From contig NZ_BPIG01000002.1 in the NCBI RefSeq assembly GCF_026003995.1, forward strand, positions 434,001-498,000: a DNA stretch of 64,000 bases. Reading direction: 5' to 3'. Of the stretch, positions 1 to 7,698 are shown one piece after another. A program made the position numbers and the translations under genes. Source of the DNA: Tepidiforma sp. (lineage in GTDB: Bacteria; Chloroflexota; Dehalococcoidia; Tepidiformales; Tepidiformaceae). The notes beneath the pieces are model-generated. The model worked only from the letters and a program-made list of their open reading frames with translations. It was not told the DNA's origin and did no database searches. Each line of letters opens with the position of its first letter. Position 1 is the first letter of the stretch.

Positions 1-1
1 G

Positions 2-142
2 GACAGCCGCGTCCTCGGCCCCATCCCGGCCGACCGCATCGTCGGCAAGGCGTTCATCACCTGGTGGCCGCGCGACCGCTTCGGCCCGGCGCCGAACGAG
101 GCGCCCCGCTTCGCCGCCGCCGAAGCGCCCGCGCCGGAGTGA
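2..142 (+). CDS. lepB: Signal peptidase I, C-terminal end (partial)
   Basis: Only the last 46 residues are inside the window; the gene begins to the left. The visible tail reads [19 protein letters not shown] and then WWPRDRFG. This matches the conserved box E end of type I signal peptidases (family S26), in which the DSR segment contributes to the Ser/Lys catalytic site and is followed by a membrane-facing strand. The family cleaves Sec and Tat signal peptides on the outer face of the cytoplasmic membrane. After the fold the protein ends in a short Ala/Pro/Glu-rich tail. It converges on the phosphatase gene with 15 bp between stops. The family call is fairly safe from the motif alone; the catalytic serine cannot be seen here. 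Confidence 0.8.
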   Translation, partial: DSRVLGPIPADRIVGKAFITWWPRDRFGPAPNEAPRFAAAEAPAPE

Positions 143-157
143 CGCCGGCCCGCCCGC

Positions 158-910
158 TCAGGCCGTGAGCAGCTCCCGCACCCGGTCGATCGTGGCCGCG
201 CTCACCCCCTGCTTCCGGAAGAACGCCTCCGCGCCGCCGTGGTGTTCGTGCAGCAGCTCGATGAACCCCGCCATCCGCTCGGGCGGCGTCGCGAGCCGCG
301 CCCGGATCTCCTCCTCCGTGCCCTCCAGCTGACGGCCGCTCGCGCGAAGGTAGGCCAGCAGCCGGTCGATGCTGGCGTCGCTCAGCCCGTATTCGTGCGC
401 GATGTCCGCCGGGTCGGCCCCCAGCACGTCCATGATCATTCCGATGAGCACGCCCGTCCGGTCCTTCCCCGCCGTGCAGTGGACGAGGAACGGGTAGCGC
501 TCCTCCTCGGCGAACAGCTCGAACGCCCGCGCCAGCCGGTCGCCCCCGATCTCGAGGTAGTGCAGGTAGCGCCGCGGCGACGGGCCCGGCCCGTACAGGC
601 CGTTCAGCTCCGCGATCAGGTCCTCCTGCCGCCACTCCTCGCGGAAGATCGAGAGCCGGATGACCCGGTCGCTCAGCGGGTGCGGCCCCTGCGCCAGCGC
701 CAGCTCATCCGGGTGGCGCAGGTCGAGGATCGTCCGCAGGCCGATTCCGCGCTCCAGCACCTCCCGGTCCGCCGGCGTCATCGGCTCCAGCGCCCCCGAG
801 CGGAACACCTTCCCCGGCTGCAGCACCCGCCCGCCGGCGACGCGGTACGGCCCGACCGGCCGGAAATTGTGGATGCCTTCGAGGTCGCGGGGGAGGGTCG
901 TGTCGTGCAT
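158..910 (-). CDS. Tyrosine-protein phosphatase (Y_phosphatase3 family)
   Basis: This 250-residue cytoplasmic protein carries the Cys-X5-Arg phosphatase loop HCTAGKDRTG, with the nucleophilic Cys near residue 145 and Arg near 151. The N-terminal stretch (NFRPVGPYRV, then FRSGAL around residues 36-41) and the central DLRHPDEL segment are typical of the bacterial tyrosine/lipid phosphatase family PF13350. Members remove phosphate from phosphotyrosine or phosphoinositide-like substrates; the natural substrate here is unknown. Length fits the family. No signal peptide is visible, so it should act inside the cell. It lies alone between the signal peptidase end and the hydrolase fusion, which is transcribed in the same direction from 60 bp upstream. 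Confidence 0.88.
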   Translation of the reverse strand: MHDTTLPRDLEGIHNFRPVGPYRVAGGRVLQPGKVFRSGALEPMTPADREVLERGIGLRTILDLRHPDELALAQGPHPLSDRVIRLSIFREEWRQEDLIAELNGLYGPGPSPRRYLHYLEIGGDRLARAFELFAEEERYPFLVHCTAGKDRTGVLIGMIMDVLGADPADIAHEYGLSDASIDRLLAYLRASGRQLEGTEEEIRARLATPPERMAGFIELLHEHHGGAEAFFRKQGVSAATIDRVRELLTA

Positions 911-969
911 ACCCCCATGCTACGCCATCGCCGCGGGCCGGGCGTTCACGAACCGTTCATCGAACGGGC

Positions 970-2493
970 TCAGCCGCCGCAGGTGGCGTCGCCGGCCGCC
1001 ACGTTCAGCACCGCAGTCCGCGTCACCCCGTCCGCGAAAATCGCTTCCATCGTGATGCCGTAGCAGCCGGCCGCCGGGAACGTCACCGTCACCCCGTGCA
1101 CATCCCGGAACGTCCCGGAGGGCGTCACCCACGTCACCCTGAGCGGCGTCGGGTTCGAAACGTCGTAGTAGGTGGCGCTCGCCCCAGCCTCCACCCGCAC
1201 CGGCCCCGCGATCGCCGCATACGGACCCGCCGGGGTCGGTGTCGCCGTCGGGACCGGCGTGTTCGTCGGCGTCGCGGTCGGCAGTGCCGTCGGCGTCGGC
1301 GTCGCTGTCGCCGCAGGCGCGCCCGCTGGCGCCCGCGTCGGTGTGGCGGTCGCGCTCGCCGTCGGCGAAGGCGAAGCGCCGGGCGCGCCGGGTGTAGCTG
1401 CCATCCCGCCCGGGCCCGCCGGCGTCGACGCCGCCCCGGGCGCGACCGGCACCGCCGTCCGGGTGCCGGCCACGGCGGTCACGGGCGTGAAGCCCGCGGC
1501 CGGGCTCGGCTCCGGCTCCGCGACGAACACCTGCCCGCCGCCGTCCCGGCCCAGGCTCCCGACCAGCAGCGCCGCCGCCAGCATGCCGAGGCCCGCCGCG
1601 ATGAGCACCCCGCCGGCGACGCTCAGGGCGTTCGTCCCCGCCGGGCCGCGCGTCGCGGCTGCCGATGGCGGCGCCAGCAGGCCGAGCTCGCGCGCGAAGT
1701 CGATGACCGCCGCTTCGAACTCCCGCGGCGCCTCGAGGTTCGCAGCATGGCCCGCGCCCGTCAGCCGCACGACGCGCGCCAGCCCCGGCGGCAGCTGCGC
1801 CAGGAAGCCCGGCAGCACCTCGATGAAGTCCCGGTCGCGCTCCCCCGCCACCACGAGCACCGGCACCCGCAGCTCCGGCAGCCGTTCGAAGGCGTTCACC
1901 GCCGGGATGAGCCCCTCCGCCGTGCCGGCCAGTCCCTCCGGCGTCAGCCGGTCGAAATCCCGCGTCAGCAGCTCCCGCGACCGCTCGTCCAGCCGCCGGC
2001 TTTGCGCCGGGTAGAGCCGCGTCGCTTTGAGGAACTCCGTCCCCTCCGCCCGCACCCGCGAAGCCAGCGCCAGCATCCCCTCCCGCGCGGCGGCCGCCCA
2101 CGCGGGCGTCCCCGCCGCCGAGGCTGAGTTGATGATGATGAGGCCGGCGAACCGCTCCGGGGCCGTCAGCGCGCACTGCACCGCCACGGCCCCGCCGAGC
2201 GAATGCCCGCAGAGGAGCGCGCGGTCGTCGCCCAGCGCGTCCATCAGCCCCAGGATGCGCGCGACCGCGCGCTCGGGCGCGTACGCTGCCGGGTCTGCCG
2301 GCGCCTCGGAACCGCCGTGGCCCAGGAGCTCCACGGTCACGACCGTGAAGTGTTCCCGCAGCGCCGCAAGGTTGGCCGCGAACGACGCCGCGCTCGCCGT
2401 GAAGCCATGAACCAGGTAGAGCGGCGGCCCCCCGCCCGGGTGCGGATACCGCTCATACGCGATGCGCTGGCCCGGCTCCCCAAAGAGCGGCAT
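970..2493 (-). CDS. Alpha/beta hydrolase fused to a membrane anchor and an outer PKD-like domain
   Basis: The protein has 507 residues in three parts. Residues 1-272 form an alpha/beta hydrolase with oxyanion segment VHGF (28-31), nucleophile elbow GHSLGG (Ser98) and a late histidine in GAGHAANLE (His249). Residues about 289-313 form one hydrophobic helix. After it comes a linker of about 110 residues rich in Ala, Pro and Thr, and then a beta-rich end (about 430-507) with PKD/Ig-like spacing and two cysteines. The hydrolase lacks a signal peptide, so it should sit in the cytoplasm with the linker and last domain outside. The substrate is unknown. The fusion reads through without a frame break. 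Alternatively the gene could be an old fusion of a hydrolase with the tail of a surface protein. The hydrolase call is strong; the PKD-like call is weaker. Confidence 0.82.
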   Translation of the reverse strand: MPLFGEPGQRIAYERYPHPGGGPPLYLVHGFTASAASFAANLAALREHFTVVTVELLGHGGSEAPADPAAYAPERAVARILGLMDALGDDRALLCGHSLGGAVAVQCALTAPERFAGLIIINSASAAGTPAWAAAAREGMLALASRVRAEGTEFLKATRLYPAQSRRLDERSRELLTRDFDRLTPEGLAGTAEGLIPAVNAFERLPELRVPVLVVAGERDRDFIEVLPGFLAQLPPGLARVVRLTGAGHAANLEAPREFEAAVIDFARELGLLAPPSAAATRGPAGTNALSVAGGVLIAAGLGMLAAALLVGSLGRDGGGQVFVAEPEPSPAAGFTPVTAVAGTRTAVPVAPGAASTPAGPGGMAATPGAPGASPSPTASATATPTRAPAGAPAATATPTPTALPTATPTNTPVPTATPTPAGPYAAIAGPVRVEAGASATYYDVSNPTPLRVTWVTPSGTFRDVHGVTVTFPAAGCYGITMEAIFADGVTRTAVLNVAAGDATCGG

Positions 2494-2517
2494 GCCCCGA
2501 CTCTAGGCGGAACCCGC

Positions 2518-3014
2518 ACCCCGGGCAAGCCGGGAGAGCGGGAACGGGGAACCGGGAGCCGGGAAGCGGGAACCGGAGGTTGGAGGTTGGAGGTTACCCT
2601 CCTCTCCCTGCTCCCTGCTCCCTGCTCCCAACTCCCAACTCCAAACTCCGTAGTCGCGGGCCTCCGTGCCCGCGGAGGGCCGGCGAGGCCCACCCGGACG
2701 TCCGCATCCACCCGCTTCCCGCCTCCCGCTTCCCGGCTCCCGGGACATCCGTTGGGCGCATGGCGCCCCGCGGGGACGGAGCCCCGCAACTACGGTTGGA
2801 GGTTGGAGGTTGGAGGTTGGAGGTTGGAGGTTGGAGGTTGGAGGTTGGAGGTTGGAGGTTGGAGGTTGGAGGTTGGAGGTTATACTCCCTCCCCGCCTCC
2901 CGGTTCCCGTCTCCCGTCTCCCGGTTCCCGTCTCCCGCCTCCCGCTTCCCGCCTCCCGGTTCCCGGCTCCCGCTTCCCGCCTCCCGGTTCCCGCTTCCCG
3001 CCTCCCGCCGCCCC
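2518..3014. repeat. Intergenic array of 7-bp repeats, five blocks
   Basis: The gap between the hydrolase and the acyl-CoA dehydrogenase gene is almost filled by heptamers. Block 1 (about 2518-2594) is GGGAANC-like and ends in TTGGAGG-type units. Block 2 (about 2598-2650) is CTCCCTG/CTCCCAA. Block 3 (about 2711-2742) is CCCGCTT/CCCGCCT. Block 4 (2796-2879) is twelve perfect copies of TTGGAGG. Block 5 (about 2886-3008) is CCCGCCT/CCCGGTT. All keep a period of seven, and blocks 1 and 4 are in the opposite orientation to blocks 2, 3 and 5, so the region could fold back on itself. The same heptamer family recurs at 28606-28654 and 63221-63269. I see no gene in this stretch. Confidence 0.9.
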
Positions 3015-3016
3015 CC

Positions 3017-4195
3017 TCACCCCCGCGGCAGCCCGAGCCCCCGCTGCGCGATGATGTTCCGCTGAATCTCCGCCGTCCCGCCGCCCACCGGGCCGGCCAC
3101 CGCCAGCAGGTAGCTCGTCGCGACCCGGCCCCGCAGCTGCGCCCACGGCGAACCCGGCTTCAGCGCCCCGTAGGCCCCGAGCAGCCCCAGCCCGGCGTTC
3201 GCCACCTCCACGCCGAGCATCGCCATCCAGATCTTGCCGATGCTCGCTTCGTAGTTCGGCACCTCTCCCTTCGCCTGCAGCCAGGCCGTCCGGAAGGCGA
3301 CCAGCCGCCCCACCTCCGCCTTCACGACGAGGTCCGCCAGCTTCGCCCGGACCGCCGGCCGGTCCCACGGCCGGCCTCCCGGGTGCCGCTCCTTCGCCCA
3401 CCGCACGAGGTCGTGCACCGTCCGCCGCGCCCCCGAGATCGCTGCGATGTTCGACCGTTCGAAATCGAGCGTCGTCGTCGCCACGTACCAGCCGTTGTGC
3501 TCCCCGCCAAGCAGGTTCTTCGCCGGCACCCGGACGTCCTCGAAGAACACCCGGTTGAAGTCGTGCCGGTACGCCATGTTGTCGATGCCCTGCACCGTGA
3601 TGCCCGGCGACCGCATGTCCACGAGGAACGCGCTGATCCCCTTGTGCTTCGGCCGCTCCGGGTCCGTCCGCGCCAGCAGCAGCATCCGGTCCGCTGCGTG
3701 CGCATTCGAAGCCCAGACTTTCTGCCCGTTGATGACGTAATCGTCGCCCTCCCGCACCGCGCGTGTCTGGAGGCTCGCGAGGTCCGAGCCGCTCTCCGGC
3801 TCGCTGAAGCCCTGGCAGTACCACTCCTCGCCCGAGGCCATCTTCGGGAGGAACTCCGCTTTCTGCTCCTCCGTCCCGTGGACGAGCAGCGTCGGCCCCA
3901 CGATCCCGATCGTGAACAGCCGTCCGCCCGCCGGCGCGCGGTGGTACGCCAGCTCCTCGTTGAGGATGAACTGCTCGATGGCGGTCGCGCCCATCCCGCC
4001 GTACCGCTCCGGCCAGGCCGGCGCCAGCCACCGCCGCGCGCCCAGCTTCCGCATGAACGCCCGCGCGAACGGGATCGCCGCCTCCGCATCGAAGAAGTCG
4101 TCGTCGCCCTCGAAGTCCGGCGGCAGCTCCGCCTTCAGGAATGCCCGCAGCTCCTGCCGCCAGGCCTCGGTCTCGGGGGAGAGCCGGAAATCCAT
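3017..4195 (-). CDS. Acyl-CoA dehydrogenase
   Basis: The 392-residue product begins MDFRLSPETEAWRQELR and carries the acyl-CoA dehydrogenase signature CQGFSEPESGSDLASL in its middle beta domain. Its C-terminal domain ends GGGTAEIQRNIIAQRGLGL, the FAD-contacting GTAEIQ segment typical of the family. These flavoenzymes insert the alpha-beta double bond in acyl-CoAs in beta-oxidation or related degradation pathways, passing electrons to electron-transfer flavoprotein. The start at 4195 was chosen because homologues open at this DF(R)LS motif; the same frame stays open far upstream but that part has no family features. The stop lies directly beside the heptamer array. Substrate chain type cannot be read from sequence. 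Confidence 0.93.
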   Translation of the reverse strand: MDFRLSPETEAWRQELRAFLKAELPPDFEGDDDFFDAEAAIPFARAFMRKLGARRWLAPAWPERYGGMGATAIEQFILNEELAYHRAPAGGRLFTIGIVGPTLLVHGTEEQKAEFLPKMASGEEWYCQGFSEPESGSDLASLQTRAVREGDDYVINGQKVWASNAHAADRMLLLARTDPERPKHKGISAFLVDMRSPGITVQGIDNMAYRHDFNRVFFEDVRVPAKNLLGGEHNGWYVATTTLDFERSNIAAISGARRTVHDLVRWAKERHPGGRPWDRPAVRAKLADLVVKAEVGRLVAFRTAWLQAKGEVPNYEASIGKIWMAMLGVEVANAGLGLLGAYGALKPGSPWAQLRGRVATSYLLAVAGPVGGGTAEIQRNIIAQRGLGLPRG

Positions 4196-4480
4196 CGTCG
4201 CCTCCTCGCATGCGCGCCGGGGGTCTGCCCCGCCCCGGCGGCCCCAGAGTGTACCCCACCCGCGCTCCCGGCTTCCCGGTTTCGCGCGCCGTCCGCGCCG
4301 TAACCCGCCGGCAACCTCGCCGCCCCCTCCTGCGCCGCGCCGCCGCGAACAGCTACCCGGGATCCCCTTTTGCGTGGAAGAACCGAGTCGAACTTGGAAA
4401 CGAGAAGGGATCGCCGCATCCCCCTGAGCGGCCGTCTCCCCGATCGCATTCCCGATCACGCCCCCAGGATTGGGGACTCG

Positions 4481-5725
4481 ATGGAGAGCACCATGCGTCG
4501 TCCGCACCTGCCCGGCTTCTCGGCCATCAGCAACATGAACATCGCCAACAAGCTCGGCCTCATCGTGGCCGTCATGGCGGTTCCCATCCTCGCCCTGCTC
4601 GCCGTCCAGTTCTTCGCCCAGCGCGAGACCCAGCAGCAGGCCGAAAAAGAGCGCGACGGCCTCGAGTACATCTCCACCGTCATCCCCTTCCTCCGCGAAG
4701 TCCAGCTCCACCGCGGCCTCGCCCTCCGCGTCCTCGCCGGCGACGTCAACTCCGTCGAAACCATGAAGCAGTCCGAGCGCGCCGCCGAGAACGCCCTCGC
4801 CGCCATCAACGAGATGGACTCCCGCTACGGCGGCCGCTTCGGCACGAAGGATCTCGTCGCCTTCCTCAACAAGGAATGGACGACCGTCAAGGAATCCACC
4901 AGCTCGGCCGAGACCGCCAACGCGGCCCACACCCGCCTCATCCAGGAGGGCATCTTCCCCCTCCTCTCGACCGTCGCCACCCGCTCCGAACTCGTCCTCG
5001 ACCCGGACCTCGATACCCGCGCCGTCATCGCCGCCCTCACCGAATCGCTCCCGCGGCTGACGGAATCGCTCTCCCTCATCCGCGCGACCGGCACCGAAAC
5101 GCTCCTCACCCGCGCGAACCTGACGGCCACCGACGCCCAGAAGATGTTCCTCTCCGCCCAGCTCGCCATCGCCAGCGAGTACGCCGAGAGCCTCGACCGC
5201 CAGCTCCAGGTGGCCATGAGCGAGAACCGCACCTTCAACGAGACCCTCGACCCCGCCGTCCGCCGCGCCGGCACCGCCCGCTCCACGTTCTTCGACATGA
5301 CCCGCAACCAGGTCCTCGTCAGCGGCAACCTCTCCAACACCGCCGCCGAGGGCTTCTTCTACATGGGCGGCAGCGCCATCGACACCTCCAACCAGCTCCT
5401 CGCCGCCGCCCAGGAGACCCTCAACCGCGAATTCGACCAGCGCGCCGCCGACGCCCGCCAGCAGTTCTACATGTTCGGCGGCGCGGCCGTCGCCGGCGTC
5501 GCCCTGGCGCTCCTCCTCGCCGTCGTCATCTCGATGAGCATCACGCGGCCGGTCCGCCACCTCGCCGAAGTCGCCGACCGCATCTCCCTCGGCGAACTCG
5601 ATGCCCGCATCGACGTCGAATCCGACAACGAAATCGGCCGCCTCGCCGAGTCGCTCCGCCGCATGCAGACGAGCCTCCGCGCGGCCATCGAGCGGCTCCG
5701 CCAGCGCCGCCAGCAGGCCGCCTGA
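4481..5725 (+). CDS. Membrane receptor with NIT-like sensor and HAMP domain, no output domain
   Basis: About 414 residues. A hydrophobic helix near residues 25-45 is followed by a long helical outer region (about 50-330) with ER-RG-L style motifs (EVQLHRGLALRVLAGD) resembling nitrate/nitrite-type (NIT) sensor domains. A second membrane helix lies around 330-355, followed by a HAMP domain (ITRPVRHLAEVADRISLGEL). The protein ends shortly after HAMP in a basic tail, so it has neither a chemotaxis signalling domain nor a kinase. It is the first gene of a five-gene run with gaps of 5-36 bp, which suggests it passes a signal to the downstream roadblock/PATAN proteins. Two starts are possible, 4481 and 4493; the second has GGAGAG four bases upstream. 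Confidence 0.75.
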   Translation: MESTMRRPHLPGFSAISNMNIANKLGLIVAVMAVPILALLAVQFFAQRETQQQAEKERDGLEYISTVIPFLREVQLHRGLALRVLAGDVNSVETMKQSERAAENALAAINEMDSRYGGRFGTKDLVAFLNKEWTTVKESTSSAETANAAHTRLIQEGIFPLLSTVATRSELVLDPDLDTRAVIAALTESLPRLTESLSLIRATGTETLLTRANLTATDAQKMFLSAQLAIASEYAESLDRQLQVAMSENRTFNETLDPAVRRAGTARSTFFDMTRNQVLVSGNLSNTAAEGFFYMGGSAIDTSNQLLAAAQETLNREFDQRAADARQQFYMFGGAAVAGVALALLLAVVISMSITRPVRHLAEVADRISLGELDARIDVESDNEIGRLAESLRRMQTSLRAAIERLRQRRQQAA

Positions 5726-5761
5726 GGCCGCGCCCAGCCGAACGAGGGAAGGTGACCGGCC

Positions 5762-6166
5762 ATGCAGCCCGCCGAACCGCTCAGCCGCGAAACCGCCAGC
5801 CGCATCGCCCAGGCCGTCCGCCACGTCGAAGGCGTCCGCAGCGTCACCGTCTGCGGCCCGGAGGGCCAGCCCCTCGCCGCCGTCAACGAGCCCGACCCTG
5901 CTCGCGCCGCCGCCCTGGCCAGCTTCGTCGCCCTCCGCGCCGAGGCCCTCCCGACCGACGGCGACCTCCGCGGCATGGGCCGCCAGCTCGCCGGCAGCCG
6001 CTTCCTCCAGGCCGCCATCTCCGGCGGCCCCGTCGAGGCCGCCATCCTTCCCCTGCAGGGCGCCTACCTCTGCATCACGCACGCCCCGGGCCGGGGCCAG
6101 GCCATCGCCGCCGCCCTCCAGCCCGTCATCCGCCGATTCGGCGCCACGCCGCCCGCCAGGAGTTGA
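5762..6166 (+). CDS. Roadblock/LC7-like small protein
   Basis: The 134-residue soluble protein has the alternating strand-helix pattern of roadblock/LC7 proteins: a helix (ETASRIAQAVRHVEGVRSVTV), a strand pair with a Gly-rich turn (CGPEGQPLAAVN), a helix (PARAAALASFVALRAEAL), then strands ending AYLCITHA and a last helix. Roadblock proteins usually dimerise and act as partners or activators of small Ras-like GTPases such as MglA. A strong Shine-Dalgarno region (AGGGAAGGTGA) precedes the ATG. It lies 36 bp after the HAMP receptor and 5 bp before the PATAN-like gene, so it should be co-transcribed. The assignment is by fold pattern rather than by a diagnostic motif, hence moderate confidence. 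Confidence 0.6.
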   Translation: MQPAEPLSRETASRIAQAVRHVEGVRSVTVCGPEGQPLAAVNEPDPARAAALASFVALRAEALPTDGDLRGMGRQLAGSRFLQAAISGGPVEAAILPLQGAYLCITHAPGRGQAIAAALQPVIRRFGATPPARS

Positions 6167-6171
6167 CCGCC

Positions 6172-7191
6172 ATGATGTTCCCGCGCGACCGCATCATCTA
6201 CAGCAACCTCAACACCGCGTTCACGGCCTTCGATGCCCTCCTCGAAGATTGCCGGGCCCGCAAGCTCACCGGCTACGTCGAGGTCGCCTTCCCCGGCTAC
6301 ACCGGCACCCTCATCCTCTCCGAAGGCGAAATCCTCAACGGCGTCGTCTCCGCCGGGCCCGACCTCGTCAGCGGCCCCGCCGCCATCCGCAGCATCGCCG
6401 AGCGCGCCCCCGGCCGCGACGGCACCATCACCGTCTCGACCGCCTTCCCCGATGTCGTCCTCCTCGTCAACCGGCTCATGGACAGCCGCCCCCTCTACAA
6501 AGACCTCACGAGCGCCTTCACCAGCCTCGACCGCCTGATCGCCAAGCTCCGCACCGATGCCATCACCGGCTACGTCGAAGTCCACGTCACCGGCGACGCC
6601 GGCGTGGGCGTCATCTACCTCCAGGACGGCGAACCGATCGAATCCGTATTCGCCGCCCCGCGCGTCCCCATGATGTCCGGCCAGGACGCCCTCAACGCCA
6701 TCGTCGCCGCCGTCAACTCCGCCGGCGGCACCTTCAACGTCTACATCGAAGCCAGCGCCCCGGCCGCCATCGGCCTCCCCCGCCAGGCGCCCCAGGCCGA
6801 ATCCTACCGCCAGGACCTCCTCGCCTTCTGGAGCGACGTCCTCCAGCGCGTCGAACAGTACGTCGACGGCGTCTCGAAGCCCGGCCGCTTCGCCCTCGCC
6901 TTCAAAGAGACGCTCGTCAACCGCGCCGCTACCTACCCGTTCCTCGATCCCTTCGCCGCCGAATTCGCATACACCGGCGGGACCATCGAGTTCCATGGCC
7001 CGCTGCCCGAAGATTTCAGCAAAGCCCTCGGAGACTGCCTCGGCGATACCGTCTCCCGCCTCGCCTTCCAGCTCAAGCGCGCCGACCTCGAAACCCGCGT
7101 CCGCGCCGCCCTCGAAGGCATCAGCGAACGGCACGCCGCCGTCATCGACCGGTTCGGTCTCCGGGAGGAGTTCCAGGAGTTCGTCGCCTGA
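6172..7191 (+). CDS. Protein with two tandem PATAN/DUF4388-like domains
   Basis: The 339-residue protein opens with two copies of one unit: AFTAFDALLEDCRARKLTGY at about 13-32 and AFTSLDRLIAKLRTDAITGY at about 115-134. Each is followed by VEV, a strand, and a turn of the form LSEGEILNG or LQDGEPIES. The pattern (helix, R/K-x-TG-Y, strand, acidic-Gly turn) matches PATAN/DUF4388 modules, which are found in bacterial signalling proteins alongside roadblock proteins and receivers. The C-terminal third (from about residue 215) is helical and unassigned. The start at 6172 has AGGAG nine bases upstream; the next codon is also ATG. The duplication is clear, while the family name is inferred. Confidence 0.65.
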   Translation: MMFPRDRIIYSNLNTAFTAFDALLEDCRARKLTGYVEVAFPGYTGTLILSEGEILNGVVSAGPDLVSGPAAIRSIAERAPGRDGTITVSTAFPDVVLLVNRLMDSRPLYKDLTSAFTSLDRLIAKLRTDAITGYVEVHVTGDAGVGVIYLQDGEPIESVFAAPRVPMMSGQDALNAIVAAVNSAGGTFNVYIEASAPAAIGLPRQAPQAESYRQDLLAFWSDVLQRVEQYVDGVSKPGRFALAFKETLVNRAATYPFLDPFAAEFAYTGGTIEFHGPLPEDFSKALGDCLGDTVSRLAFQLKRADLETRVRAALEGISERHAAVIDRFGLREEFQEFVA

Positions 7192-7215
7192 CGAGGCCCG
7201 CCAGGGGGTGCAGCC

Positions 7216-7665
7216 ATGGAGCGCGAGATCGAGCAACTCACCGCACTTCCCGCCGTCGAAGGCGCCTTCCTCTGCGATAACCGCGGCGACGTCATCGTGA
7301 GCTCCGACCCCGCGGTCCTCGCCACCGTCACCATGAACACCATCGGCCGCGAAATCGGCCGCGCCTTCGTCGCCCTCCACGCCGCCGGCTTCCAGGCCAG
7401 CCGCATCGACCTCACCTACGACTCGTGGCGCCTCCTCGCCCAGGACATCGGCGATGCCGTCCTCTTCGTCATCGCCCAGCCCGCCGTCGACATGGCCATC
7501 GTCCGCATGACGGCCGACGTCGTCACCGCCGCCTGGAAAAAGGACCCGGCCGCCCAGAAGCGCCTCCAGAAGCACCGCTCCGAGCGCGCTCAGCTCGTCA
7601 ACCGCACCGCCCTCGACCCCGGCTCCTGGCTCAGCTGGAACGTCATCGCCCAGCGCAGCCAGTAG
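7216..7665 (+). CDS. Roadblock/LC7 domain protein
   Basis: This 149-residue protein begins with a short helix and the segment LPAVEGAFLCDNRGDVIVSS, which is the roadblock signature: a helix ending in G, a strand, D/N-x-x-G, and another strand. A helix follows (MNTIGREIGRAFVALHAAG), then strands (IDLTYDSWRLLAQDIGDAVLFVIAQ) and a final helix. Homologues are dimeric regulators of small GTPases or scaffold proteins. A C-terminal extension of about 35 residues with many basic residues is unassigned. Spacing to both neighbours (24 and 33 bp) and the purine-rich AGGGGGTG upstream of the ATG support membership in the same operon. No Ras-like GTPase gene is seen in this window. Confidence 0.72.
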   Translation: MEREIEQLTALPAVEGAFLCDNRGDVIVSSDPAVLATVTMNTIGREIGRAFVALHAAGFQASRIDLTYDSWRLLAQDIGDAVLFVIAQPAVDMAIVRMTADVVTAAWKKDPAAQKRLQKHRSERAQLVNRTALDPGSWLSWNVIAQRSQ

Positions 7666-7698
7666 CCCGCCCCAGCCCGCGCCCCAGGGAGGACACCC

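Noticed and set aside
1140-1170. tRNA T-arm-like GGTTCGAAA
   Set aside because: It lies inside the hydrolase fusion gene and no acceptor stem or anticodon arm pairs around it; no tRNA was found in the window.
2518-3014. CRISPR array
   Set aside because: The repeats are 7 bp with no spacers, and no cas genes are present.
4481-5725. Methyl-accepting chemotaxis protein
   Set aside because: Sensor and HAMP are present but the protein ends about 40 residues after HAMP; the conserved MCP hairpin tip is missing.
3017-6082. Very long open frame through the acyl-CoA dehydrogenase and antisense to the receptor operon
   Set aside because: Only the 3017-4195 part has homology; the remainder is a high-GC antisense artefact rich in Gly, Ala, Glu and Asp.
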